17,946 bases of DNA from an uncultured Lachnospiraceae bacterium (lineage in GTDB: Bacteria; Bacillota; Clostridia; Lachnospirales; Lachnospiraceae). Position 1 is the first letter of the stretch. Each line of letters begins with the position of its first letter. Below the pieces are notes generated by a model, which did no database searches, was not told the DNA's origin, and saw nothing but the letters and a program-made list of their open reading frames with translations. The stretch spans positions 1 through 17,946 of the forward strand of contig CACZSE010000112.1 in assembly GCA_902783735.1 (NCBI GenBank), read 5' to 3'. This document shows positions 1-7,626 of the stretch, one piece after another. The translations under genes and the position numbers were made by a program.

Positions 1-2
1 AT

Positions 3-1931
3 TCTACGGAGGCTCAGGTTTATCAGGAAGGCAGCGACAGGATCAATATTGAGATCCCCGGCGTTTCAGATGCCAATGCGGTTCTTGAGGAGCTTGGAAA
101 ACCGGGTTCATTATTCTTTACGGATAAGGACGGAAATGAGATCCTTTCGGGTACTGATGTTGCAAATGCACAGGCAGGTTATCAGAAGGATAACATGAAC
201 AATCAGGAGGTTGTTGTACAGCTGACATTTACTCCTGAAGGTACAAAAGCATTTGCGGATGCCACGACAAAAGCTGTGGCAAACCATGATGTAATATATA
301 TCATTTATGATGGTGAGATAGTAAGTGCTCCCGCAGTACAGGCAGCTATCACCGACGGAAGAGCTATCATAACCGGAAGCAATACTTTTGAAGAAGCAGA
401 AAGACTTGCTTCGACCATTCGTATCGGTGGACTTAAGCTCGAACTTGAAGAATTAAGAAGTAACGTTGTAGGAGCTCAGCTCGGATCCGAGGCGATCAAA
501 ACAAGCTTATATGCGGCAGCGATAGGTTTTGGTATCGTAGCGGTGTTCATGATCGCCGTATATTTCATACCGGGTCTTGCATCGGTTATAGCTCTTGCGA
601 TATATGTATGTCTTATGATCTTAATGCTTAATGCATTTGAGGTAACACTTACCCTTCCCGGTATCGCAGGTATCATCCTTTCGATCGGTATGGCGGTAGA
701 TGCGAACGTTATCATATTTGCACGTATCAGAGAAGAGATCGCAACCGGAAAGACCGTAAGTTCATCTATAAAGATAGGTTTCCAGAAGGCTTTGTCAGCT
801 ATCTTAGACGGAAATATCACAACACTTATAGCTGCAATAGTTCTCGGAGCAATGGGTACCGGTTCTATCAAGGGATTCGCTCAGACTCTTGGCCTGGGTA
901 TTGTGATCTCAATGTTCACAGCGCTTGTTATCAGTAAACTGATCTTAAATGCTTTCTATGCTATAGGTATTAAGGATGAAAAGTTCTACGGTAAGGCAAA
1001 AGAGAGAAAGGGTGTAGATTTCCTTTCAAAGAAAGCCGTATTTATGATCATTTCCCTGATCTGTATTATTTCCGGGTTTGTATTCATGGGAGTAAACAGC
1101 AGCAAAACAGGAGATATACTTAATTATTCACTCGAGTTTAAGGGTGGTACATCAACAAATGTTACCTTCAATGAAGATATGTCTTTGGCCGATATTGACG
1201 GAAAAGTTGTTCCGGTCATAGAGGAGGCTATTGGCGGCGGAGCTGTTCAGTCTCAGAAGGTTCAGGGTTCAAATGAGGTCATCTTTAAGACATCAACACT
1301 TGATGTCAGCAAGAGAGAGGCAATGCAGACAGCACTCGTTGATAACTTCGGTGTGGATCCGGATAAGATAACAGCCGAATCTATATCTTCAACAATCTCA
1401 AATGAGATGAGGAGCGATGCCATTGTAGCAGTCATTGTTGCTACGATCTGCATGCTGATCTATATTTGGTTCAGATTTAAAGACATCAGATTTGCCGCCA
1501 GCTCGGTACTTGCGCTTTGCCACGACGTTCTCGTTGTTCTGGCTTTCTATGCAGCAGCAAGGATCAGTGTCGGCTCAACATTTATCGCATGTATGCTTAC
1601 CATAGTAGGTTACTCTATAAATGCGACGATAGTTATTTTTGACAGAATAAGAGAAAACCTTGCTATAATGAGCAAGAAAGAAGCTCTGAGTGATCTTGTA
1701 AACAGATGTATCAACCAGACATTATCAAGAAGTATATTTACTTCGTTTACCACCTTCGTTATGGTTGCGGCTCTGTATGTATTCGGTGTGACCAGCATCA
1801 AAGAGTTTGCACTTCCTTTGATGGTTGGTATCCTCGTAGGTACATATTCATCTGTATGTCTGACAGGTGCTCTTTGGTACATATTCAGGACCAAGATAGT
1901 TAAGAAAGAGGCAAAGAAAGAGTCTAAATAG
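3..1931 (+). CDS. secDF: Protein translocase subunit SecDF (fused), 5' end outside window
   Basis: SecD and SecF are membrane partners of SecYEG that use the proton gradient to help pull secreted proteins out of the membrane channel. The reading frame is open from base 3, and the first 64 in-window codons belong to the periplasmic part of SecD (INIEIPGVSDAN), so the methionine at 195 is internal. Numbering from that methionine, SecD transmembrane segments lie at about 105-250, with the signature GMAVDANVIIFARIREE around D169. A SecF half follows: FKGGTS near 315-320, membrane segments at about 282-300 and 407-560, and GYSINATIVIFDRIREN at 472-488. The SecD aspartate (D169) and the SecF arginine (R512, SRSIFTS) are present, but the usual aspartate of the SecF GYSxNDT motif is alanine (A477). 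A lysine-rich tail ends the protein. The fusion is common in Firmicutes, as is recJ downstream. Identity is near certain. Confidence 0.97.
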   Translation, partial: STEAQVYQEGSDRINIEIPGVSDANAVLEELGKPGSLFFTDKDGNEILSGTDVANAQAGYQKDNMNNQEVVVQLTFTPEGTKAFADATTKAVANHDVIYIIYDGEIVSAPAVQAAITDGRAIITGSNTFEEAERLASTIRIGGLKLELEELRSNVVGAQLGSEAIKTSLYAAAIGFGIVAVFMIAVYFIPGLASVIALAIYVCLMILMLNAFEVTLTLPGIAGIILSIGMAVDANVIIFARIREEIATGKTVSSSIKIGFQKALSAILDGNITTLIAAIVLGAMGTGSIKGFAQTLGLGIVISMFTALVISKLILNAFYAIGIKDEKFYGKAKERKGVDFLSKKAVFMIISLICIISGFVFMGVNSSKTGDILNYSLEFKGGTSTNVTFNEDMSLADIDGKVVPVIEEAIGGGAVQSQKVQGSNEVIFKTSTLDVSKREAMQTALVDNFGVDPDKITAESISSTISNEMRSDAIVAVIVATICMLIYIWFRFKDIRFAASSVLALCHDVLVVLAFYAAARISVGSTFIACMLTIVGYSINATIVIFDRIRENLAIMSKKEALSDLVNRCINQTLSRSIFTSFTTFVMVAALYVFGVTSIKEFALPLMVGILVGTYSSVCLTGALWYIFRTKIVKKEAKKESK

Positions 1932-1938
1932 AAATACA

Positions 1939-1975
1939 ACTAAAAAGGATGAGCGTTAAGCTCATCTTTTTTAGT
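1939..1975 (+). terminator. Intrinsic terminator after secDF
   Basis: A 16-base arm (1939-1954) pairs with 1960-1975 across the five-base loop GTTAA, with one G-U pair. The descending arm contains a run of six T. The hairpin begins eight bases after the secDF stop. Because A-rich and T-rich tracts flank the GC-rich core, it could act in both directions, but no opposing gene is seen. Confidence 0.9.
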
Positions 1976-1998
1976 TAAAGATAAATATGGGAGATATT

Positions 1999-3759
1999 AT
2001 GTCACAGTGGATGGTATCCGGGAAAAAATGTGATTTTAAGCATATAGGAGAGAGTCTTGGTGTTGATCAGGTGATAGTAAGGATCATGAGAAACAGAGAT
2101 CTGATCGATGAAGAACAGATGAGAAGATTTCTCTATGGAAAAAACGATCTTATTCACAGCTACGAATCCCTCAAAGATGTGGACAGAGCTGTAGATATAT
2201 TGCTCGATAAGATCGATGAGGGAGTAAAGATAAGGATCATAGGTGACTATGATGTTGACGGAATTATGTCAACCTATATTCTCTGGAGGGGGCTTACAGT
2301 ATGCGGAGCATCGGTAGATACGGTAATCCCCCATAGGATTAAGGACGGCTACGGTATAAATGATTCGCTTATAGACGACGCGGCAAATGAAGGGATCGAT
2401 ACTATCATCACATGCGATAACGGTATAGCTGCACGGGAAGCCTGTGATCATGCGTTGGAATATGGTATTACATGTATCATAACGGATCATCACGAGATCC
2501 CGTTTGATATTTCGGAAGGTGTTAAGCGTTATGTTCTGCCGAACGCACCGGCTGTGGTAGATCCCAAGCAGGAGGATTGCTCATATCCTTATAAGAATAT
2601 ATGCGGTGCGGTGGTTGCATTAAAAGTTATGGAAGCATTATTTGATGCTTTGGGAGAAGATGAAGAAAAACTTGATGAATTAAGAGAGCTTGCCGGATTT
2701 GCGACCGTATGTGACGTAATGGAGCTCAGAGACGAAAACAGAGTATATGTTAAAAATACTCTTGAGAGTCTTAAGAGGAGCAGGAACATAGGAATGAGAG
2801 CTCTTGTAAAAGTATGTGGACTGGAGGGAAAGAACATCTCTTCTCACAGTATCGGGTTTGTTTTGGGACCATGTATAAATGCTACCGGAAGACTTGACAG
2901 TGCAGATCTGTCTTTACAGCTTTTGCAGAGTAAGACCATAGAAGATGCCATACTCCTGGCAGACCGTTTGAAACAGTTGAATGAGAGCAGAAAGACTCTG
3001 ACCGAACAGGGGACGGCAATGGCACTCGAAATAATTAAAAAAGAACATATTGATGAAGATAAGGTAATGGTCATATATGTACCCGGATTGCATGAGAGTC
3101 TGGCCGGCATAGTAGCGGGAAGAATAAGGGAAAAATATTCCAAACCTGTATTTATAGTATCGGATGCAGAAGAGGGGCTTAAAGGTTCTGCGAGAAGTAT
3201 ACCTGCCTATCATATCTATGAGGCAATGACTGAGGTGAAAGATATATTCGATAAATACGGAGGTCACGCCATGGCAGCGGGATTTTCGCTTCAAAAAGAC
3301 AGGCTGACTGAGTTTATCACGCGGATCAATGACAATTGTAAGCTGACACAGGCTGACTATGAGGAAAAAATAGTTATTGATGTTCCTATGCCGCTTGACT
3401 ATGTGACAATGGAACTGATAGATCAGCTCGAACTTTTGGAACCATGGGGTCCGGGAAACGAAAAACCGGTATTTGCTCAAAAGGATATAGAGTTTGTGTC
3501 TTGTAAGATGATGGGCAAAAACAACGATATGGCCAGGTTCAAGGCTAAGACTCCGTCGGGCCGGGGCGTTGAACTCTTACTTTTCAGGAATACAGATGTG
3601 TTTTTTGAAAGAATGGATAGCAAATACGGAGAAGGAACGGCAAAAAGATTAAAGGATGGGGCGGTTCAAAATGTATTAATGGATATCATTTACTATCCTT
3701 CCGTGAACGAATATCAGGGTTCACGGAGCATACAGTTTATAATCAATGATTTCAGATAA
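1999..3759 (+). CDS. recJ: Single-stranded-DNA-specific exonuclease RecJ
   Basis: RecJ degrades single-stranded DNA 5' to 3' in recombinational repair, mismatch repair and processing of stalled forks. It is a DHH-family, metal-dependent phosphoesterase. Numbering from ATG 1999, motif I is DYDVDG at 83-88, DNG at 140-142, DHH at 163-165, GPCINATGR near 290, HESLAGIVAGRI near 370 (DHHA1 domain), and GGH at 421-423. The C-terminal 110 residues form the OB-fold-like region. An earlier in-frame ATG at 1987 adds four residues. I prefer 1999 because GGGAG (1989-1993) sits five bases before it, and MSQWMVSGKK resembles the N termini I know from clostridial homologues. The length of 586 residues is normal. 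The gene follows the secDF terminator with no clear promoter, so transcription may depend on read-through or on a weak promoter I cannot place. A secDF-recJ order is usual in Firmicutes, but the apt-relA pair often found next is absent. Confidence 0.96.
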   Translation: MSQWMVSGKKCDFKHIGESLGVDQVIVRIMRNRDLIDEEQMRRFLYGKNDLIHSYESLKDVDRAVDILLDKIDEGVKIRIIGDYDVDGIMSTYILWRGLTVCGASVDTVIPHRIKDGYGINDSLIDDAANEGIDTIITCDNGIAAREACDHALEYGITCIITDHHEIPFDISEGVKRYVLPNAPAVVDPKQEDCSYPYKNICGAVVALKVMEALFDALGEDEEKLDELRELAGFATVCDVMELRDENRVYVKNTLESLKRSRNIGMRALVKVCGLEGKNISSHSIGFVLGPCINATGRLDSADLSLQLLQSKTIEDAILLADRLKQLNESRKTLTEQGTAMALEIIKKEHIDEDKVMVIYVPGLHESLAGIVAGRIREKYSKPVFIVSDAEEGLKGSARSIPAYHIYEAMTEVKDIFDKYGGHAMAAGFSLQKDRLTEFITRINDNCKLTQADYEEKIVIDVPMPLDYVTMELIDQLELLEPWGPGNEKPVFAQKDIEFVSCKMMGKNNDMARFKAKTPSGRGVELLLFRNTDVFFERMDSKYGEGTAKRLKDGAVQNVLMDIIYYPSVNEYQGSRSIQFIINDFR

Positions 3760-3810
3760 AGAATATAAACTGAAATTTTATATTTTAGACACAGAATGAA
3801 CATATTTTCT

Positions 3811-3819
3811 TGGTATATT
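3811..3819 (+). promoter_or_regulatory. Extended -10 promoter element in the recJ-priA gap
   Basis: TGGTATATT is a TGn-extended -10 hexamer (TATATT at 3814-3819). No good -35 lies 16-18 bases upstream, though the upstream DNA is very AT-rich. Transcription would begin near 3826, just before two hairpins. TTGACA at 3818-3823 overlaps the element but has no convincing -10 at 16-18 bases. Confidence 0.4.
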
Positions 3820-3825
3820 GACAAT

Positions 3826-3897
3826 ACAGATAGTTGAGAGTTCACTATCTCCCCCTCATAAGAATCGAAAACACCAAGGTATACCTTGGTGTTTTTG
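3826..3897 (+). ncRNA. Candidate small RNA (two hairpins, C-rich linker)
   Basis: Downstream of the extended -10 at 3814 lies a compact transcript-like unit of about 70 bases. It has a 7-bp stem (3828-3834 with 3844-3850, nine-base loop), then an unpaired stretch with CTCCCCCTC around 3848-3857, then a perfect terminator hairpin with a U tail. A 5' hairpin, C-rich unpaired segment and terminator are the layout of several Gram-positive sRNAs that pair with Shine-Dalgarno sequences. No coding potential of note is seen. It could equally be the structured 3' UTR of recJ. I recognise no known RNA family. Confidence 0.35.
3868..3897 (+). terminator. Intrinsic terminator between recJ and priA
   Basis: A perfect self-complementary stretch spans 3868-3895 with core ACACCAAGG/CCTTGGTGT, followed by TTTTTGTTT. 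The arms have no mismatches. It would end recJ transcripts and any small RNA started near 3826. Confidence 0.9.
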
Positions 3898-3914
3898 TTT
3901 GTTTGTGGTATATT
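3886..3914 (+). promoter_or_regulatory. Promoter of the priA operon
   Basis: TTGGTG (3886-3891) and TATATT (3909-3914) are 17 bases apart, and the -10 is preceded by TGG, giving an extended -10 element. The -35 lies in the descending arm of the preceding terminator. The start point would be about 3921, leaving a leader of some 40 bases with GGAGG at 3951-3955 before the priA ATG. Confidence 0.6.
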
Positions 3915-3961
3915 AAAGCGTGTTACCATATGAAGATTAAAGAACAAAAAGGAGGCAGGAT

Positions 3962-6178
3962 ATGTATGCAAAGATAATCATAGATATTAGCATAGAAAGT
4001 CTTGACCATCCTTTTACTTATCATATTCCTGAACGGCTTTTCTCAAAATGCCACCCGGGATGTAAAGTCAGTATACCTTTTGGAAAATCCGACCGCATCA
4101 TTAACGGATATATCGTTGAACTGGCTGAATCGGCAGATATTGAAGGCGTTACCATAAAGGACATAGCAGATGTGGTTGTTGAACAGTCTGCGGTTGAGAA
4201 TAAACTGATAGAACTGGCAGCGTATATCAAAAACAGATACGGATCTACCATGAATGCTGCACTTCGGACCGTATTGCCGCTTAAGAGAGCGTATAAACCG
4301 AAAGAAAAAAAGACAATAGAAGCAATAGCGGATAAAGAAGTGCTGACAGATGCATATTCTCAGGCTGTAAGGAAAAAACAGTTTGCGAAAATGCGACTTT
4401 TGAAGGAATTACTGGAGGAATCGGTCCTTGATCATAATCTGGTCACCGGAAAACTAAATGTCAGCGCGGCGACAATAAGAAGTCTTCAGAGCATGGGACT
4501 AATAAGAGTTGTATCAGAGAATTATTTCAGGAATCCTGTTGTTTGCTCTAAAAGTCGTGAAAAGGATATTGTTTTAAATGATGTTCAAAAGAGTATAGTT
4601 GATGATTTTGTTCATGATCTGAATGAAAATATCTCGAAAACGTATCTGCTGCACGGAATAACGGGCAGTGGAAAGACAATAACCTATATAAGCCTCATAA
4701 AAGAAGTGGTGGCAAGGGGAAAACAGGTGATCGTTCTCATACCCGAGATAGCTCTGACATATCAGACTCTGAAACGTTTTTATCATTATTTCGGAGAGAG
4801 GGTATCGGTACTGAATTCAGCGCTGTCGGCAGGAGAAAAGTATGATCAGTGCGAGAGGGCCAAAAGAGGAGAGATAGATGTTATTATAGGTCCCAGATCT
4901 GCGTTGTTCACTCCTTTTCAAAACCTTGGACTGATCGTCATAGACGAAGAACATGAAAACACCTATAAGTCCGAGAGCATGCCCAAGTATCATGCAAGAG
5001 AAGTTGCTGAAAAGCTTGCTGAGCTTCATGGAGCTTCATTGGTGCTTGGCAGTGCCACACCATCGGTGGAATCATACTACAAAGCCAAGACCGGCCTGTA
5101 TAAACTATGGATCATGGACAAGCGCGCAAGCGGCTTAAACCTGGCAAAAACGACAGTTATAGATATGCGGCGTGAATTAAACGATGGAAATAAGTCGATC
5201 TTCAGCCGCAGACTTAAGGATGCTATCAGGGACAGACTCGATAAGGACGAGCAGGTTATGCTTTTTTTAAATCGAAGAGGTTATGCGGGATTTGTTTCCT
5301 GCAGATCCTGCGGTGTCGTGATGCGATGCCCGCATTGTGATGTTTCACTTTCGGAGCATTTGTCAACGGGAAAGCTTGTTTGTCATTATTGCGGATATGA
5401 AGAGATAAGGCCTAAACTCTGTCCGAAATGCGGATCCAAATACCTTTTGGGATTTAAGGCAGGCACTGAGCAGATAGAACTTGAAACAAAAAAACTCTTT
5501 CCTGATGCAAGAGTATCCAGACTTGATGCTGACACGACCAAAAACAAAGGGAGTCTGGAAAGGATATTGGATGATTTTTCCCAAAAGAAATCCAACATTC
5601 TTATAGGAACACAGATGATAGTTAAAGGGCATGATTTTGCGGATGTGACACTGGTAGGTATCATAGCTGCAGATATGTCTCTTGCATTAAATGATTACAG
5701 GGCAGGAGAAAGGACCTTTCAGCTCATAACCCAGGCCTCCGGAAGGGCCGGAAGAAGCGACAAGGAAGGTGAGACCATCATACAGACATACCAGCCCGAT
5801 CATTATGCCATAATTCATGCCGCAGCACAGGATTATGAAGCTTTCTATAATGAAGAGATAATGTACAGGGATCTTGGAGGGTATCCGCCCATAAAAGACA
5901 TTATGGCTGTCCTTACGACTTCGAAAAATAAGGAACTGGCTTATAAAACATGTGAAAACATGGCAGAATATGTAAAAAAGCTGGGATTAAAGGTAGAAGT
6001 CATAGGCCCCGCAAAGGCCGGCATAGGCAGGATAAGTGATACATACAGATTTCTGTTTTATATAAAAAGTGACGATAAAGAAGCAGTGATAAAATGTAAA
6101 GACAGATTGGAAGAGGGACTTAACACCGGTAAAGATCTTCAGGTGTTTTTTGATCTGAACCCCATGAATCCTGTCTGA
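3962..6178 (+). CDS. priA: Primosomal protein N' (replication restart helicase PriA)
   Basis: PriA recognises abandoned replication forks and reloads the replicative helicase; it is a superfamily 2 3'-to-5' DNA helicase. The N-terminal fork-binding domain (about 1-105) is followed by a winged-helix region. Helicase motifs include Walker A GITGSGKT near 232, the DEEH box VIDEEHENTY near 327, and the late motifs GTQMIVKGHDF and QASGRAGRS near 550-600. Between the helicase lobes, four CxxC pairs (CRSC, CPHC, CHYC, CPKC; about 446-490) form the two-zinc module of the family. Its 738 residues fit Firmicutes homologues. The start is supported by GGAGG at 3951-3955, six bases before the ATG. It is the first gene of an operon with def, fmt, rsmB and rlmN, driven by the promoter at 3886-3914. 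Confidence 0.97.
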   Translation: MYAKIIIDISIESLDHPFTYHIPERLFSKCHPGCKVSIPFGKSDRIINGYIVELAESADIEGVTIKDIADVVVEQSAVENKLIELAAYIKNRYGSTMNAALRTVLPLKRAYKPKEKKTIEAIADKEVLTDAYSQAVRKKQFAKMRLLKELLEESVLDHNLVTGKLNVSAATIRSLQSMGLIRVVSENYFRNPVVCSKSREKDIVLNDVQKSIVDDFVHDLNENISKTYLLHGITGSGKTITYISLIKEVVARGKQVIVLIPEIALTYQTLKRFYHYFGERVSVLNSALSAGEKYDQCERAKRGEIDVIIGPRSALFTPFQNLGLIVIDEEHENTYKSESMPKYHAREVAEKLAELHGASLVLGSATPSVESYYKAKTGLYKLWIMDKRASGLNLAKTTVIDMRRELNDGNKSIFSRRLKDAIRDRLDKDEQVMLFLNRRGYAGFVSCRSCGVVMRCPHCDVSLSEHLSTGKLVCHYCGYEEIRPKLCPKCGSKYLLGFKAGTEQIELETKKLFPDARVSRLDADTTKNKGSLERILDDFSQKKSNILIGTQMIVKGHDFADVTLVGIIAADMSLALNDYRAGERTFQLITQASGRAGRSDKEGETIIQTYQPDHYAIIHAAAQDYEAFYNEEIMYRDLGGYPPIKDIMAVLTTSKNKELAYKTCENMAEYVKKLGLKVEVIGPAKAGIGRISDTYRFLFYIKSDDKEAVIKCKDRLEEGLNTGKDLQVFFDLNPMNPV

Positions 6179-6197
6179 GAATTGTATGGAGGACAAA

Positions 6198-6692
6198 ATG
6201 GCCATAAGAAATATAAGATTATTCGGAGATCCGGTTTTGGAAAAACAATGCAAGGAAGTTAAAGAGGTAACGCCGAGAACTCTTGAGTTGATCGATGACA
6301 TGTTTGAAACAATGTATGATGCCAACGGAGTCGGACTTGCCGCTCCGCAGGTTGGGATCTTAAAGAGGATATGTGTAGTGGATGTTACGTACGAAGATCC
6401 CATTCTCCTTATAAATCCCAGAATAATGGAAAAGAGCGGTGAGCAGACAGGTTCGGAAGGATGCTTGAGCCTTCCGGGCAAATGCGGTGACGTTACCAGA
6501 GCCAACTATGTGAAGGTCGAGTATTACGATGAGAATATGGAAAGGCATGAAATAGAAGGTACAGAGCTTCTGGCAAGGGCACTTCAGCATGAGATAGAGC
6601 ATCTTGACGGACACCTTTATACCGAAAAGGTGATCGGTGATTTAAGAGATGTCGGAGAGGAAGCACCCTCTGACGAGGATACCGAGGAGTAA
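6198..6692 (+). CDS. def: Peptide deformylase
   Basis: Deformylase removes the formyl group from the N-terminal formyl-methionine of new proteins at the ribosome exit. It is a small metalloenzyme, usually with iron or zinc. All three family motifs are present: GVGLAAPQVG at 44-53, EGCLSL with metal-binding C89, and HEIEH at 131-135 with both histidines and the catalytic glutamate. The frame also has an ATG at 6186, but GGAGG (6188-6192) lies within the codons just after it and five bases before ATG 6198. The real start is therefore 6198, giving MAIRNIRLFGDP and 164 residues, a normal type-1 length. The acidic C-terminal tail (about the last 12 residues) is probably unstructured. It lies 19 bases after priA and 4 bases before fmt, so it is co-transcribed with the enzyme that adds the formyl group. 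Confidence 0.97.
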   Translation: MAIRNIRLFGDPVLEKQCKEVKEVTPRTLELIDDMFETMYDANGVGLAAPQVGILKRICVVDVTYEDPILLINPRIMEKSGEQTGSEGCLSLPGKCGDVTRANYVKVEYYDENMERHEIEGTELLARALQHEIEHLDGHLYTEKVIGDLRDVGEEAPSDEDTEE

Positions 6693-6696
6693 CAAT

Positions 6697-7626
6697 ATGA
6701 AGGTTATATTTATGGGCACTCCGGATTTTGCCAGGTCGGCTTTGGAGGCTGTATTAAAGGCAGGTCATGAGGTAGTACTTGTTGTCACTCAGCCTGATAA
6801 ACCAAAAGGAAGGAGCGATAAGCTCCAGATATCGGATGTTAAGGCCTGTGCCCTTGAACACGGACTTAAAATATTTCAACCCGAAAAGATAAGAATGGAA
6901 GAAAATGTTGAGTTCTTAAAGAGTTTTGATGCGGATATTTATGTGGTGGCAGCATTCGGGCAGATAGTTTCTCAGGAGATCCTTGATATTCCGAAATACG
7001 GATGCATTAATATCCACGCATCTTTATTGCCAAAGTACAGAGGCGCTTCACCCATACAGCAAGCCATTCTTGACGGTGAAAAGGTTACCGGTATCACAAT
7101 ACAGCAGATGAATATCGGAGTGGATACAGGTGATATACTTTTGCAGAAAGAATATGAGATAGCTGCCGATGAGACCGGCGGTACTCTTTTTGACAGGCTT
7201 TCACAACTGGGAGCCCAAAGCATTGTCGAGGCTTTAAATGAGATAGAAAAAGGAAGCCTCACTCCCACGGCTCAGGATGAGAGCAAGGCAACAAAATGTA
7301 AAAAGCTTACTAAGGAGATGGGACTTATAGACTGGTCGGAGGATGCAGTTAAGATAGAAAGATATATCAGGGGATTAAATCCCTGGCCAAGTGCTTATAC
7401 TTATCTTTCGGGTAAGCAGCTTAAGATATGGAAGGCTGCAGTCACGGATTGTGGTAAGACAGATTGCGGAAAGATAGTTCGTGTTGATAAAGACAGTTTT
7501 ACCGTTTCATGCGGTCAAAAGGCTTTAGAGATAACCGAAGTTCAGATCGAAGGTAAAAAGCGTATGGAAGTATCGGCGTTTTTACTCGGTAACAGATTGA
7601 CAGAAGGTGACAGACTTGGAAAGTAG
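6697..7626 (+). CDS. fmt: Methionyl-tRNA formyltransferase
   Basis: Fmt transfers a formyl group from 10-formyl-tetrahydrofolate to the methionine on initiator tRNA, marking it for initiation. The catalytic set is visible: N105 and H107 in NIHASLLPKYRG, and D143 in VDTGDI, matching the family's Asn-His-Asp arrangement. The N terminus MKVIFMGTPDFA is the hallmark beginning of the family. The C-terminal OB-fold tRNA-binding domain occupies about 205-309. The open frame reaches back to 6649, but ATG 6697 is the start because GAGGAG ends seven bases before it and the product begins at the conserved sequence. Length 309 residues, as usual. It follows def by four bases and its 3' end overlaps the proposed start of rsmB. 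Confidence 0.97.
   Translation: MKVIFMGTPDFARSALEAVLKAGHEVVLVVTQPDKPKGRSDKLQISDVKACALEHGLKIFQPEKIRMEENVEFLKSFDADIYVVAAFGQIVSQEILDIPKYGCINIHASLLPKYRGASPIQQAILDGEKVTGITIQQMNIGVDTGDILLQKEYEIAADETGGTLFDRLSQLGAQSIVEALNEIEKGSLTPTAQDESKATKCKKLTKEMGLIDWSEDAVKIERYIRGLNPWPSAYTYLSGKQLKIWKAAVTDCGKTDCGKIVRVDKDSFTVSCGQKALEITEVQIEGKKRMEVSAFLLGNRLTEGDRLGK

Noticed and set aside
2914..3480. 188-codon open frame on the minus strand inside recJ
   Set aside because: It lies wholly opposite the conserved RecJ frame, has no plausible ribosome binding site, and its product is rich in Phe/Tyr/Arg, as expected of a complement shadow.
3818..3850. TTGACA (3818-3823) as the -35 of a promoter in the recJ-priA gap
   Set aside because: At 16-18 bases there is no -10; the nearest candidate, CACTAT, is 19 bases away and matches poorly. 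The extended -10 overlapping it is the better element.
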